DNA of 64,000 nucleotides from DATKUA01 sp965602675. Lineage in GTDB: Bacteria; Acidobacteriota; DATKUA01. The position numbers and the translations under genes were made by a program. Positions 24,569-32,909 of the stretch are shown here, in pieces. Where the stretch lies: positions 1 through 64,000 of the forward strand of contig CBFCZO010000008.1 in NCBI GenBank assembly GCA_965602675.1, read 5' to 3'. Within the stretch, counting starts at the first letter, position 1. The number at the start of each line of letters is the position of its first letter. The notes below the pieces were generated by a model that was not told the origin of the DNA, did no database searches, and was given only the letters and a program-made list of their open reading frames with translations.

Positions 24569-24584
24569 TGGCATGACACTTGCT
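24569..24584 (+). promoter_or_regulatory. Sigma-54 (-24/-12) promoter of the Crp/Fnr gene
   Basis: TGGCATG-ACAC-TTGCT matches the sigma-54 consensus TGGCACG-N4-TTGCW with one difference and exact GG-GC spacing. Transcription would start near 24595, about 35 nt before the gene start. It implies an RpoN enhancer-binding activator. The remainder of the 24176-24630 spacer has no supported gene. Confidence 0.75.
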
Positions 24585-24630
24585 CACTATGAGTGTGGTC
24601 CGACATAAAGCCATACAACGGGGAGCACAA

Positions 24631-25320
24631 ATGCAGACTGAGGGTAAACAGCTGAAGATCAACCTCCTCTCGGAACTGAGTTCCGAGGATATGCAAAAAC
24701 TAATAAACGCTGCGGTAATCAATGATTACGATCGCCGGGAAGTGGTCTACCTGCCTGGCGACGCGCGGACTCACGTTTTCCTGGTGCTCGAGGGCATCGT
24801 CAAGCTGGCCCGACTAAGTGAGGACGGCCGCGAGATTATCATCACCACCGCGGAGGCCGGCGAGATGTTCGGCGAGTTGGCACTCGTCAACCTCGGCCTC
24901 CACGACACGATGGCCGAAATGATGAGCGACGGAAAAATCGCTGCCGTCGACGTTCACACGCTGGAAGAGATCATGGACGATGTGCCGAAGCTGTCGCTGA
25001 TAATCGCCCGGGTGATGGGTTACCGTCGCATGCTGCTGGAAAGCAAGCTCGAAGACCTCGCTTTCCGCAACGTTCCGGCACGGCTGGCGAAGTTCCTGCT
25101 CGAGGAAGCAGCCAACCGCGGCAGTGGCAACGGCGGGGCGATCGTGCTACCCAGCCAGTATTCGCAACAGGAGATCGGCTCGATGATCGGCAGCACGCGG
25201 GAGACCACGAGCCACTTCCTCAACAACTTCCGGAAATCCGGATTGATCGACTTCAATAAGCGCCTCATCAGCATCCTCAACCCTGAGAAACTGGCAGAGC
25301 TGAGTGGGGCGATGGCATAG
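24631..25320 (+). CDS. Crp/Fnr-family transcriptional regulator
   Basis: 229 aa. Cyclic-nucleotide-binding-like sensor domain (about 10-125) with 'VLEGIVKLARLSEDGREIII' and 'EAGEMFGELALVN', a dimerisation helix, and a C-terminal winged helix with 'YSQQEIGSMIGSTRETTSHFLNNF' (about 178-201). Not one Cys in the protein, so it is not an FNR-type iron-sulfur oxygen sensor. Effector unknown. ATG at 24631 follows GGGGAG. It stands alone between a sigma-54 promoter and a strong terminator. Possible autoregulation through the palindrome at 24310. Confidence 0.92.
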   Translation: MQTEGKQLKINLLSELSSEDMQKLINAAVINDYDRREVVYLPGDARTHVFLVLEGIVKLARLSEDGREIIITTAEAGEMFGELALVNLGLHDTMAEMMSDGKIAAVDVHTLEEIMDDVPKLSLIIARVMGYRRMLLESKLEDLAFRNVPARLAKFLLEEAANRGSGNGGAIVLPSQYSQQEIGSMIGSTRETTSHFLNNFRKSGLIDFNKRLISILNPEKLAELSGAMA

Positions 25321-25369
25321 ACTTCCCACAACGGACACCATGTCCACTCCAGGACAACCCCCTACACCT

Positions 25370-25399
25370 GCCCGGGACTACGGTTCCGGGCTTTTTTTT
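25370..25399 (+). terminator. Rho-independent terminator of the Crp/Fnr gene
   Basis: 8-bp stem GCCCGGGA/TTCCGGGC (one G-T pair) with a 6-nt loop followed by eight T residues, 50 bp after the stop codon. Confidence 0.85.
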
Positions 25400-25487
25400 A
25401 TACTCGCCCTCCCGAAGAATCAGCGAGAACTTAAGTGATTCGAGTGCTTTACGCTCCATAGGAATACATATGACTGTATATGAGAGA

Positions 25488-25516
25488 TTGACAGTCGTCC
25501 TGAATATTTTTAATAT
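25488..25516 (+). promoter_or_regulatory. Sigma-70-type promoter of the chemoreceptor gene
   Basis: TTGACA (25488-25493), 17-bp spacer, TAATAT (25511-25516). Predicted start near 25523, about 90 nt before the gene. Confidence 0.55.
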
Positions 25517-25612
25517 CCTCACGACGAGGACATTGTTTCTCCCGTCATGATCCGCAAGTGCGCCCACCCGTTATAACAAGCCGCACGCATATAGTTTAGG
25601 AGTGCTTAAAAC

Positions 25613-27043
25613 ATGTCATTCAAGAGTTTGTCAACGTTGCTCCGAGGGAGCCTTTACTTCAAGGTTATCGCATCACTGTTGGTGGTGCTTATCACAGCGC
25701 TGGGTCTGATCACCTTCTTTGAAATGCAGGACAAGGGAGGATTCTTCCAGGAGAAACTTGAAGGTGAAATCAATCATCTCAACACCGTGCTGAACGCCGC
25801 ACTCTACAACGTAATGATGAATGAAGACACGGAAGGCCTGGAGGTCATATTAAATAAGGTAGCTGAGGTTGAAGGAATAAGGCAGGCGTATGTGCTCACC
25901 GCCGATGCAGGCATCTATATGGCATCCGACGAGGAGATGGCGGGAGAGCTGGAAATAGAGGAAGCAATAGCTCACGTCCGGGAAAACAGCCGCAGCTTCG
26001 CTTCAATGAGAGAAACATCCGCCAGCGAGAACTACATGCTCGGCCTGACGCCGATTATTATCGAGGCCGCCTGCCTCGACTGCCACGACGACATGAAAGA
26101 GGGCGACCTTATCGGCTTCCTCGGTCTTGAGAAATCGGCACAAGCCGATGTCGACAGTATTCAGGGAAGCCTTTGGAGGTCGATCTTCTTCGCAGCTGCC
26201 GCCGTGTTGTTGATCGGACTTGTGATAGCGTGGCTGATATCGCGGCTTGTTACCAGGCCTTTGAACCTGACGATCAGCAATCTGAGTGAGGGAGCCGAGA
26301 CAATAACCACCGCTTCATCGGAGCTATCCCAGAGCAGCGCGAAGCTGGCGGAAGGCGCGAGCAACCAGGCCAGCTCGCTGGAAGAGGTCAGCAGCAGCCT
26401 GGAGGAACTCGCCTCCGTTACCCGGCAGAACGCCGACAACACCCGCCAAGCCAGCGGCCTGGCCGTGGAGGCTAGGGAGTCAGCTGAGAGCGGCAACGCA
26501 TCGATGAACCGAATGTCGGAAACCATCACGGCGATCAAGGAATCATCCGATAAGACCGTAAACGTCATCAAGACCATCGACGAAATTGCTTTCCAGACCA
26601 ACCTGCTTGCTCTCAACGCGGCAGTAGAGGCGGCCCGGGCCGGCGAATCGGGGAAAGGATTCGCAGTGGTTGCCGAGGAAGTGCGCGCGCTGGCCCAACG
26701 CAGCGCCGAGGCGGCCAAGAACACAGCCGACCTGTTGGAAGGCTCGAGAGCTCAAGCCGACCACGGAGTGACAGCCATCGAAGAAGTGGCAAACGAATTC
26801 GACAAGATATTTACCAGCGTTCAGAAAGTGACCGAGCTAATAGATGGGGTTGCCCAGGCAAGCCACGAGCAGGCGGAGGGCATCCAACAGATAAGCTGCG
26901 CTGTTTCAGAGATGGACGGAGTGACGCAACACAACGCCGCAGCCGCGGAGCAATTCACTGCGACAAGCCAGGGTCTCTCAACTCAGGCTGAAGCGGTGAT
27001 TCAAGCCGCCGGTTCGCTGATCGGAATTCTGCGCGGCAGCTAA
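25613..27043 (+). CDS. Methyl-accepting chemotaxis protein with periplasmic heme c motif
   Basis: 476 aa transmembrane chemoreceptor. First membrane helix about 16-36, periplasmic sensor 40-184, second helix about 186-208, then a cytoplasmic signalling domain with the conserved tip 'DEIAFQTNLLALNAAVEAARAGE'. The sensor contains CLDCH (C154, C157, H158), a covalent heme c attachment motif, close to the second helix. Heme-binding receptors of this layout sense redox or gases in Geobacter-like bacteria. A HAMP domain is very short or absent after the second helix. AGGAG precedes the ATG. No che genes are nearby. Confidence 0.93.
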   Translation: MSFKSLSTLLRGSLYFKVIASLLVVLITALGLITFFEMQDKGGFFQEKLEGEINHLNTVLNAALYNVMMNEDTEGLEVILNKVAEVEGIRQAYVLTADAGIYMASDEEMAGELEIEEAIAHVRENSRSFASMRETSASENYMLGLTPIIIEAACLDCHDDMKEGDLIGFLGLEKSAQADVDSIQGSLWRSIFFAAAAVLLIGLVIAWLISRLVTRPLNLTISNLSEGAETITTASSELSQSSAKLAEGASNQASSLEEVSSSLEELASVTRQNADNTRQASGLAVEARESAESGNASMNRMSETITAIKESSDKTVNVIKTIDEIAFQTNLLALNAAVEAARAGESGKGFAVVAEEVRALAQRSAEAAKNTADLLEGSRAQADHGVTAIEEVANEFDKIFTSVQKVTELIDGVAQASHEQAEGIQQISCAVSEMDGVTQHNAAAAEQFTATSQGLSTQAEAVIQAAGSLIGILRGS

Positions 27044-27143
27044 ACAGCCAATGTCGCTCTTCCGGCTCACGAAAAACCGGCCGGTCTGATCGAGAACAAA
27101 TAAGCCCGCCGCGGCCATTGGACTGAAAAATCCCGCAACCGGT

Positions 27144-28145
27144 TCATTCGAGTTCCAGCTGTCTACGGGCATCCTGCAGTTTCAGAAGCTTGCCCTCTTC
27201 ATCGGGGCCGGGTGCTTCCGCAAGCTCGGAGAAAGCTTTGAGGAACAGCTTTTCCCCTTTGAACTCGCGGAGCTCCTTGAGATCCTGCTCGGGGACCTCC
27301 CTACCGCCGAGCAGCAGGCGTATCAGTTCGATCTTGGAGTGATCATCGACGTGCTTGAGCTTGATGAGCCAGCGTAACATTACGCCGTACTCTTCAGCGG
27401 AGATCGACTCTTGCGCCTGGAGGGTTTTCGCCATCTCGAACGCGGTCAGCAGTTCCGCTGCGGATTTCTCGTTGCGCACGCGACGGCCGCTGTAGAGCAT
27501 CACAGCCTCTTCGCCAACGATAGTGACAAGCCCGGTAACGAAGTACCTGCGAGCCGTCTCTAATCCCACCTCGATAAAGACCTTGCGCCCCCAATACCAG
27601 GGATTGAGCAAGTTGGCGGCGCCCCAGCCGACCTGCCATAGCTTCCTAAGCGCCGGCTTGTTCATGACGAACTCGGTGACCGGATGCTGGCGCACCGCAT
27701 CGTAGCCTTTTTTAAGGCTTAGAATTGTGGCGACGTCGAGGCCACGGAACTTGTTAATCAGCGGCTTGTCGAGGATCTCCTTCAGCCTCTGTCCCACGCG
27801 CTCGTTTAATTCCAGCAGGCCGTCGATGTTGGCCTTGTATTGGGGTTCCTTCTCATCGGGATAGTATACCGACGCAATCTTTTCGATCACTTCGAACGAG
27901 ATCTGGGAGACCGCCCGCGGATTGAGTTGCATATCCTCGCCGAAGCGGCCCCAGATGTGGCGCCGGTAAGTCTTGAGGAGCTCGTAGGCTTCCTTGTCCT
28001 TCTCGGTCGGCATGTCGACTATCCTGACCGGCATGCGGTCGATCGAGCGCTCCACGCGCTTCTTCCGCACCCAGCGCCACAACCAACTCAAGAGAACTAT
28101 CGCCAGGACCGCCCCGACGAGAATCGCTATCTGCTCGATTTGCAT
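27144..28145 (-). CDS. Unrecognised membrane-anchored protein downstream of rlmN
   Basis: About 333 aa from the ATG at 28145, chosen because it leads straight into one membrane helix (about 6-25) and avoids overlap with rlmN. The helix is followed by a basic stop-transfer (WRWVRKKRVERS) and a soluble domain of about 300 residues, mostly helical with some amphipathic stretches, 'WGAANLLNPWYWGRKVF' among them. I do not recognise the family. Probably co-transcribed with rlmN (23-bp gap) without an evident functional link. Confidence 0.7.
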   Translation of the reverse strand: MQIEQIAILVGAVLAIVLLSWLWRWVRKKRVERSIDRMPVRIVDMPTEKDKEAYELLKTYRRHIWGRFGEDMQLNPRAVSQISFEVIEKIASVYYPDEKEPQYKANIDGLLELNERVGQRLKEILDKPLINKFRGLDVATILSLKKGYDAVRQHPVTEFVMNKPALRKLWQVGWGAANLLNPWYWGRKVFIEVGLETARRYFVTGLVTIVGEEAVMLYSGRRVRNEKSAAELLTAFEMAKTLQAQESISAEEYGVMLRWLIKLKHVDDHSKIELIRLLLGGREVPEQDLKELREFKGEKLFLKAFSELAEAPGPDEEGKLLKLQDARRQLELE

Positions 28146-28168
28146 TTTTCTGTTCCCGTTAACATATC

Positions 28169-29218
28169 TTACTCGACAGCCAGTTGCCCGCAAGCCGCCG
28201 ACAACTCACTACCACGGCTGCGCCTGACAGTGCAACTGATGCCGGCTTTAACCATCTCACTGAGAAAAGCGTCGATCACCGCCTCGCCCGGAGATTCGAA
28301 CGGCAATCCATCGCATTCATTGTAAGGGATCAGATTCACCTTCACCCGCAAGCCTCGCAGCAAGTCTGCGAGTTTCCTTGCCTGCGCCGGGCTGTCGTTT
28401 ACTCGGTTGATCAAAACATATTCTATCGTCAATCGCTCCCGCTTCAGCACCTCCCTGGGCAGGCTTCGCAAAACCGCCATCAGCTCGGTAAGCGGGTGCC
28501 TGCGGGCAATCGGCATCAAACTTTCCCTCAATTCCTGATCGGGAGCATTGAGCGAAATGGCAAGCCGGGGCGCCCGTGGAAGGTTATCAGCCGAGAACAG
28601 CCTGCGGATTCCTTCGGGGATACCCGCCGTAGATATAGCTATTCTCCTCATCGGCAGCGCCAGGCCGTGAGGATCGTTAAAAATCTCGAGCGCGCGCAGC
28701 ACAGCATCCAGATTGAGCAGCGGTTCCCCCATGCCCATGAGGACGATGTTTACCCACAGAGGTCTCTGCGGAATCCGCTTCAGCATCAACACAACCTGGG
28801 CAACGATCTCCGCCGCCTCGAGGTTGCGATGCAGCCCCATTGTGGCGGTCTTGCAGAAAACGCATCCAAGCGAGCAGCCCACCTGCGACGAAACGCAGAG
28901 ACTGATTCCGCCGCCTTCCTCGTCAGGCATGGCCACGCACTCGATCGCCTCGCCGTCGTCCAGCGCCAGGCGGTATTTGACGGTCCCGTCGCCGGTTGCG
29001 ACTTCGTGATCTATTTTCGGGAGATCGAATAAGAATAAACTCGAGATGCTCTCTCTCAGGCCGGCGGGTATGCTGGTCATCGATTTCGGATCAATAATCA
29101 GCTTCTCGTACAACCAGGAGAAAATCTGGTCGGCACGGTAGCGAGGCGTACCGAAAACATTCAGCCTGGATGAGAGCTCTTCGTGAGTGAGACCGAAGAT
29201 GGATTCCTTGCGCGTCAT
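28169..29218 (-). CDS. rlmN: Dual-specificity 23S rRNA/tRNA A2 methyltransferase (radical SAM)
   Basis: About 349 aa. Methylates C2 of adenosine in 23S rRNA and some tRNAs. The radical SAM cluster motif CSLGCVFC, the SAM-binding 'GMGEPLLN', and the second catalytic Cys in 'SELSAACGQL' near the C-terminus are all present, giving RlmN rather than Cfr. ATG at 29218 is preferred. The frame stays open to a TTG at 29254 that gives no better site. Confidence 0.95.
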   Translation of the reverse strand: MTRKESIFGLTHEELSSRLNVFGTPRYRADQIFSWLYEKLIIDPKSMTSIPAGLRESISSLFLFDLPKIDHEVATGDGTVKYRLALDDGEAIECVAMPDEEGGGISLCVSSQVGCSLGCVFCKTATMGLHRNLEAAEIVAQVVLMLKRIPQRPLWVNIVLMGMGEPLLNLDAVLRALEIFNDPHGLALPMRRIAISTAGIPEGIRRLFSADNLPRAPRLAISLNAPDQELRESLMPIARRHPLTELMAVLRSLPREVLKRERLTIEYVLINRVNDSPAQARKLADLLRGLRVKVNLIPYNECDGLPFESPGEAVIDAFLSEMVKAGISCTVRRSRGSELSAACGQLAVE

Positions 29219-29340
29219 GCGGACAATGCTAGCACGCACCTCTCGGAGCCACAAAAGGAATAGCTACGACATGCCGGACCGTTGCCACAATGCAGAGCCG
29301 GTGTTTCCCCGGTTTATCAAGGGAAACCATCAGAGCGGGA

Positions 29341-31515
29341 TCAGCGCTGCTCGAGCTTCCAGAACGGCCAGGCAGCCAATTCCTCCGGCGGCCAGGCCAT
29401 CGACTCCGCCCGTTCGACGTAGCGGTCTGCATCTTCCTGCAACATGTATCTTTGCCGGAGCAATTCTCCGACAGTGGCTTTGACCCTGCCCAAATAATCC
29501 GCCTTGCCGCTGTATCGGGCTTCGATGGAGGGGCGCGTGTCCCCGGTCTTTCCACGCTCGGCCTCAGTTGCCGCGAAAGCCCAGAAGGAGCCTTCGAAGC
29601 GCCCGAGGTATAAAGGCGCACCGAACTCCGCCCTGCGTGGATTCCACCCCTGGTAGGTCCCGAGCGGCACCTGCAGCTCGGGCAGGCGGATGCCGCCGAT
29701 GCTGTTCCCGTCGTCATCATAGGCCGGGACCAACGTGATATAAACCTCGCCCATCTCGGGAGGCACGATTGTCATTATCCCCTCGGTCCAGAAGCGGCCG
29801 CCGTAGTTCACTCTCGGCGGCTGCAGGTTGCGTCCCGGATGGCGCATTCCTGGTATGGCGGGGAAGAGTTTCTTGTGTTCGCCAGCGGAGATCAAATCGA
29901 AGCGATCGATGCGGGGATAGCAGTTGGGCGGTGGTTCTGTTCCCTCCGTGACCCAGTGGTCCATCGCCACCATTAACGCCCGCAGCACCGGGCTGACGTT
30001 GATCGGATTGAGCGAGTGTTCGTGTATTCCCCGCTCTCTCGAGCGGACGGCTCTGTGCGGCGCACCTACGGTGACGTAGATCCGCACCTTCTCATGCAAC
30101 GGCGCATCCCTTGTGCCCTTGACATCCGTGTGGATTAGCGACGCCGAGCGCGTCCAATACTCCAGCTCGTTGTTGGTGATCATGATGAAGGGCACTTTGC
30201 CGAGCTTCTTGGCCACAGCAAAAACGTCGTTGTCGCCTCCGGAGCCGGGATCGCCGGACGGCAGGTAATTGAACGGCATGTGGTCGGCAGGCATGTAATT
30301 GCCTTCGAGGTGGCTGGGATGATGAGTGGTCTGCGAGAAACGGAAGTTAAAGCCTCCCTTGCCGCCGCCGGGGACGTGGATGCGCGCGCCGTCGAACACC
30401 ATCCGGTCCGCCTCGTCGACGTGGAAGCCCTGCCAGATCATGTGGGTGATGAAGCGTCCCGACTGCGAAACGCCGTAGATATAGGCGAGCTCGCTGTCCG
30501 CTCTCAATTCGCCGTCGGAGTTACTGACTGCGAGCGGATTCGGCGTACCTGACTCGTCGCTCGCAGTGAAACGGAAGAATGAGATCGCATCGCGCACCGA
30601 TGCCAGCCCCAGGCCGACCACTTTCGGGCCCTCGACCTCGTAAATCAGCTCGTAGATTCTGCCGGGCTCGAGTCCCGATTCCATATAAAGGGAGGCGGGA
30701 TCAGGAATTACAGCGCCGTCCTTCTCTCTGGCGAAGCGCCATTCGCTGTTTGGGATTAATCGGCGATCTCCGCGCGGTTGGTCACGTACCGTAAGGAAGC
30801 AGTTCGAATTGTCGTTGGGATCCATTGCCGGGTAGCAACGGCTGCTTCCCCAGGCCAGCGGCTGGCTCTTCACTTTTCCCCTGGCGAAGGTGAGCACGAT
30901 CTCCGCGGCGATTTTCTGGCGGATCGGCTTGCCGTCGAAAGTAGCGACCGGCAGCTCTATCTGCAGTCTGCCGTTGCCGGGGATCACGTCCCAGTTCCAC
31001 GCGCTCCAGAGCAGGGAGTAGCCCTGCCTCATCAGGAATCCATTACCGGCGTGCAGGGGAGTCGACGGATCGTTACTCCAGGGAGCGTCGTTCATCGAGC
31101 CGAGCATTACCAGGTTGCCACGGTTATTGACGTCGTAAAGCAGGCGGTGGTTGCCCTTCGAGAGGTCGAGTGGCTTGAGCAGCACGAACTCGCCGACAAA
31201 TTCAACCTTGCCCTCACTATTCCTCGGAGCGTATTGCAGGTCGACTATTCTGCTGTTCGCTGCATCGCCGGGATCGACCGAATAATGCAGGCGCCCTTTG
31301 ATTTTCTCGTACGCGCCCACTTCGCCGAATTCCATTCCGTCGGCGAACGGCTCACGCGAGAGAATCTCGAGCCTGACGACCTCGGCAGAAGCCGTTGGAG
31401 CCAAGCCGAGAGTGCAGGCAAGCACCATCACCGTAAGTAGAACAAACCGCGACAAACCAGCACTGGCTGACGAGTTCTTATCAGCCGAAAGCCCCGATGT
31501 GTTTTCCCTTTTCAT
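29341..31515 (-). CDS. Secreted alpha/beta-hydrolase domain protein
   Basis: 724 aa with a signal peptide (about 20-44, ending in TASA). The sequence fits the large 'alpha/beta hydrolase domain-containing' family found in many environmental bacteria. The nucleophile elbow is 'YGVSQSGRF' with Ser in G-x-S-x-S. Conserved Trp/His-rich C-terminal part 'LGTYQGWNPR' and 'GSFWAFA'. Substrate unknown. Divergently transcribed from the glycosyltransferase gene. Confidence 0.82.
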   Translation of the reverse strand: MKRENTSGLSADKNSSASAGLSRFVLLTVMVLACTLGLAPTASAEVVRLEILSREPFADGMEFGEVGAYEKIKGRLHYSVDPGDAANSRIVDLQYAPRNSEGKVEFVGEFVLLKPLDLSKGNHRLLYDVNNRGNLVMLGSMNDAPWSNDPSTPLHAGNGFLMRQGYSLLWSAWNWDVIPGNGRLQIELPVATFDGKPIRQKIAAEIVLTFARGKVKSQPLAWGSSRCYPAMDPNDNSNCFLTVRDQPRGDRRLIPNSEWRFAREKDGAVIPDPASLYMESGLEPGRIYELIYEVEGPKVVGLGLASVRDAISFFRFTASDESGTPNPLAVSNSDGELRADSELAYIYGVSQSGRFITHMIWQGFHVDEADRMVFDGARIHVPGGGKGGFNFRFSQTTHHPSHLEGNYMPADHMPFNYLPSGDPGSGGDNDVFAVAKKLGKVPFIMITNNELEYWTRSASLIHTDVKGTRDAPLHEKVRIYVTVGAPHRAVRSRERGIHEHSLNPINVSPVLRALMVAMDHWVTEGTEPPPNCYPRIDRFDLISAGEHKKLFPAIPGMRHPGRNLQPPRVNYGGRFWTEGIMTIVPPEMGEVYITLVPAYDDDGNSIGGIRLPELQVPLGTYQGWNPRRAEFGAPLYLGRFEGSFWAFAATEAERGKTGDTRPSIEARYSGKADYLGRVKATVGELLRQRYMLQEDADRYVERAESMAWPPEELAAWPFWKLEQR

Positions 31516-31605
31516 TTAAGTCCCCACCCTTTCATATGCGCTGTTTACCTTAGCACAGGTGGAATCGCCTTGACCGCATTCGCGGCTAGGTCGTACGATG
31601 TATTT

Positions 31606-32640
31606 ATGAGTAAACCGATGCGCATAGGAGTTCTGGCTCCGCCTTGGCTGCCGATTCCTCCGCCGACCTATGGCGGCACCGAGTTGATTGTCGACATCCT
31701 CAGCCGCGGCTTCAAGGAAGCGGGCCACGAACCGATCCTTTTTGCCTCAGGCGACTCGACCTGCCCCGTCAAGTTGGTAAGCCCCATTGGCCTAGCCGAA
31801 ATGCCTCCCGACAAGTACAAAGAACACCTTCAGATCGCCGCACTGCTGCGACACGCGGAAAAGCAAAAACTTGACCTTGTTCACTCTCACCTGGAAGGCG
31901 TTCAGCCTTATGCGGAGGTATTGGGAATACCCGTCTTTTGTACTCTGCACGTCGACGTGACGGAACAGCGGCGCATCTTCCTGCAGACAAACGAGAGCGT
32001 CGAGTATATCGCCGTCAGCGAGAAACAGGGGCGGTCGTTTCCGTTCGGCGTGCACGTCATCCGCAACGGCATAGAACTGTACCGCTATCCTCTCGTTGAC
32101 CGGGAAGAGAAAGAAGGCTATTTGCTGTTCCTCGGCAAGATCTGCCGTCGTAAAGGAGCCGACTTGGCGGTGAAGGCCTGGATGACGCTCGCCCGGCCTG
32201 TCAAGATAGCCGGTTACGTGCCCGCGTCTGAGGAGGAATGGTTCAAGGAAACTGTGATGAGCCGAGTGAAGCTGGGATCGCTGGAATTCATCGGGCCCGT
32301 CGGCTTTGAGGAGAAGGTGCGCCTGTTGAGCGGCGCGGCGGCGCTGCTGTGCCCGGTTCGCTGGGAAGAGCCGTTCGGGCTGGTGGCCGCCGAGGCTATG
32401 GCATGCGGCACACCGGTGATCGCCACCCGGCGCGGCGCTTTACCCGAGTTGGTCGAAGACGGCGTGACCGGCTTTCTCTGCGACGACGAAAAAGAGGTGC
32501 TGGAAGCGGTGGAGAAGTGCGACGAGATCGACCCGCAGGCATGCCGCGAGCGGGTGGAGCGTCTCTTCGATTCCCGCAGGATGGTGCGGGAGTATCTCGA
32601 ATTATTCGAGCGTAAATTGGCCGGCCGCGGCCGGCCATGA
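31606..32640 (+). CDS. Glycosyltransferase, GT4 family
   Basis: About 344 aa from ATG 31606 ('MSKPMRIGVLAPPW'). GT-B fold with an N-terminal acceptor domain ('TYGGTELIVDILSRGF'), the donor-binding 'LFLGKICRRKGADLAVKAW', and the C-terminal 'EEPFGLVAAEAMACGTPVIATRRGALPELV' containing the nucleotide-sugar E-x7-E motif. Cytoplasmic and isolated, so the sugar product cannot be named. The tautomerase-like gene starts 15 bp later. Confidence 0.9.
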   Translation: MSKPMRIGVLAPPWLPIPPPTYGGTELIVDILSRGFKEAGHEPILFASGDSTCPVKLVSPIGLAEMPPDKYKEHLQIAALLRHAEKQKLDLVHSHLEGVQPYAEVLGIPVFCTLHVDVTEQRRIFLQTNESVEYIAVSEKQGRSFPFGVHVIRNGIELYRYPLVDREEKEGYLLFLGKICRRKGADLAVKAWMTLARPVKIAGYVPASEEEWFKETVMSRVKLGSLEFIGPVGFEEKVRLLSGAAALLCPVRWEEPFGLVAAEAMACGTPVIATRRGALPELVEDGVTGFLCDDEKEVLEAVEKCDEIDPQACRERVERLFDSRRMVREYLELFERKLAGRGRP

Positions 32641-32655
32641 ACCGGGAGGAGATCC

Positions 32656-32859
32656 ATGCCGATCATTACTATTGAAGGCCCCAAGATCGACATCGAGAAA
32701 AAGCGGAAGCTCTCAAGCGGATTGGCTGAAGCGGCCTCTGCGGTCTACGGTCTGCCGATCGAGAAAATCATTGTACTGATCAGGGAAAACCCGCCCGAAA
32801 ACGTGTTCACGGGCGGTGAGCTGCTCCACGACCGTTGGCAAAAGCAGCAGAAAGCCTGA
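32656..32859 (+). CDS. 4-Oxalocrotonate tautomerase-family protein
   Basis: 67 aa with the tautomerase hallmark Pro2, which becomes the N-terminal catalytic base after Met removal ('MPIITIEGPKIDIEKK'), and 'VLIRENPPENV' further on, with the Arg typical of the active site. Works as a small oligomer. The ribosome-binding site GGGAGGAG lies 8 nt ahead. No aromatic degradation genes nearby, so substrate unknown. Confidence 0.85.
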   Translation: MPIITIEGPKIDIEKKRKLSSGLAEAASAVYGLPIEKIIVLIRENPPENVFTGGELLHDRWQKQQKA

Positions 32860-32866
32860 CGAAAAG

Positions 32867-32886
32867 GGGCGGCTTGTCAGCCGCCC
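32867..32886. terminator. Stem-loop between convergent genes
   Basis: GGGCGGCT-TGTC-AGCCGCCC, 8-bp perfect stem. On the minus strand it is followed by CTTTTC, so it more likely ends the NatAB-type operon; it may serve both sides. Confidence 0.55.
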
Positions 32887-32909
32887 TCTATCCATCTCTG
32901 CCCGTTGTA

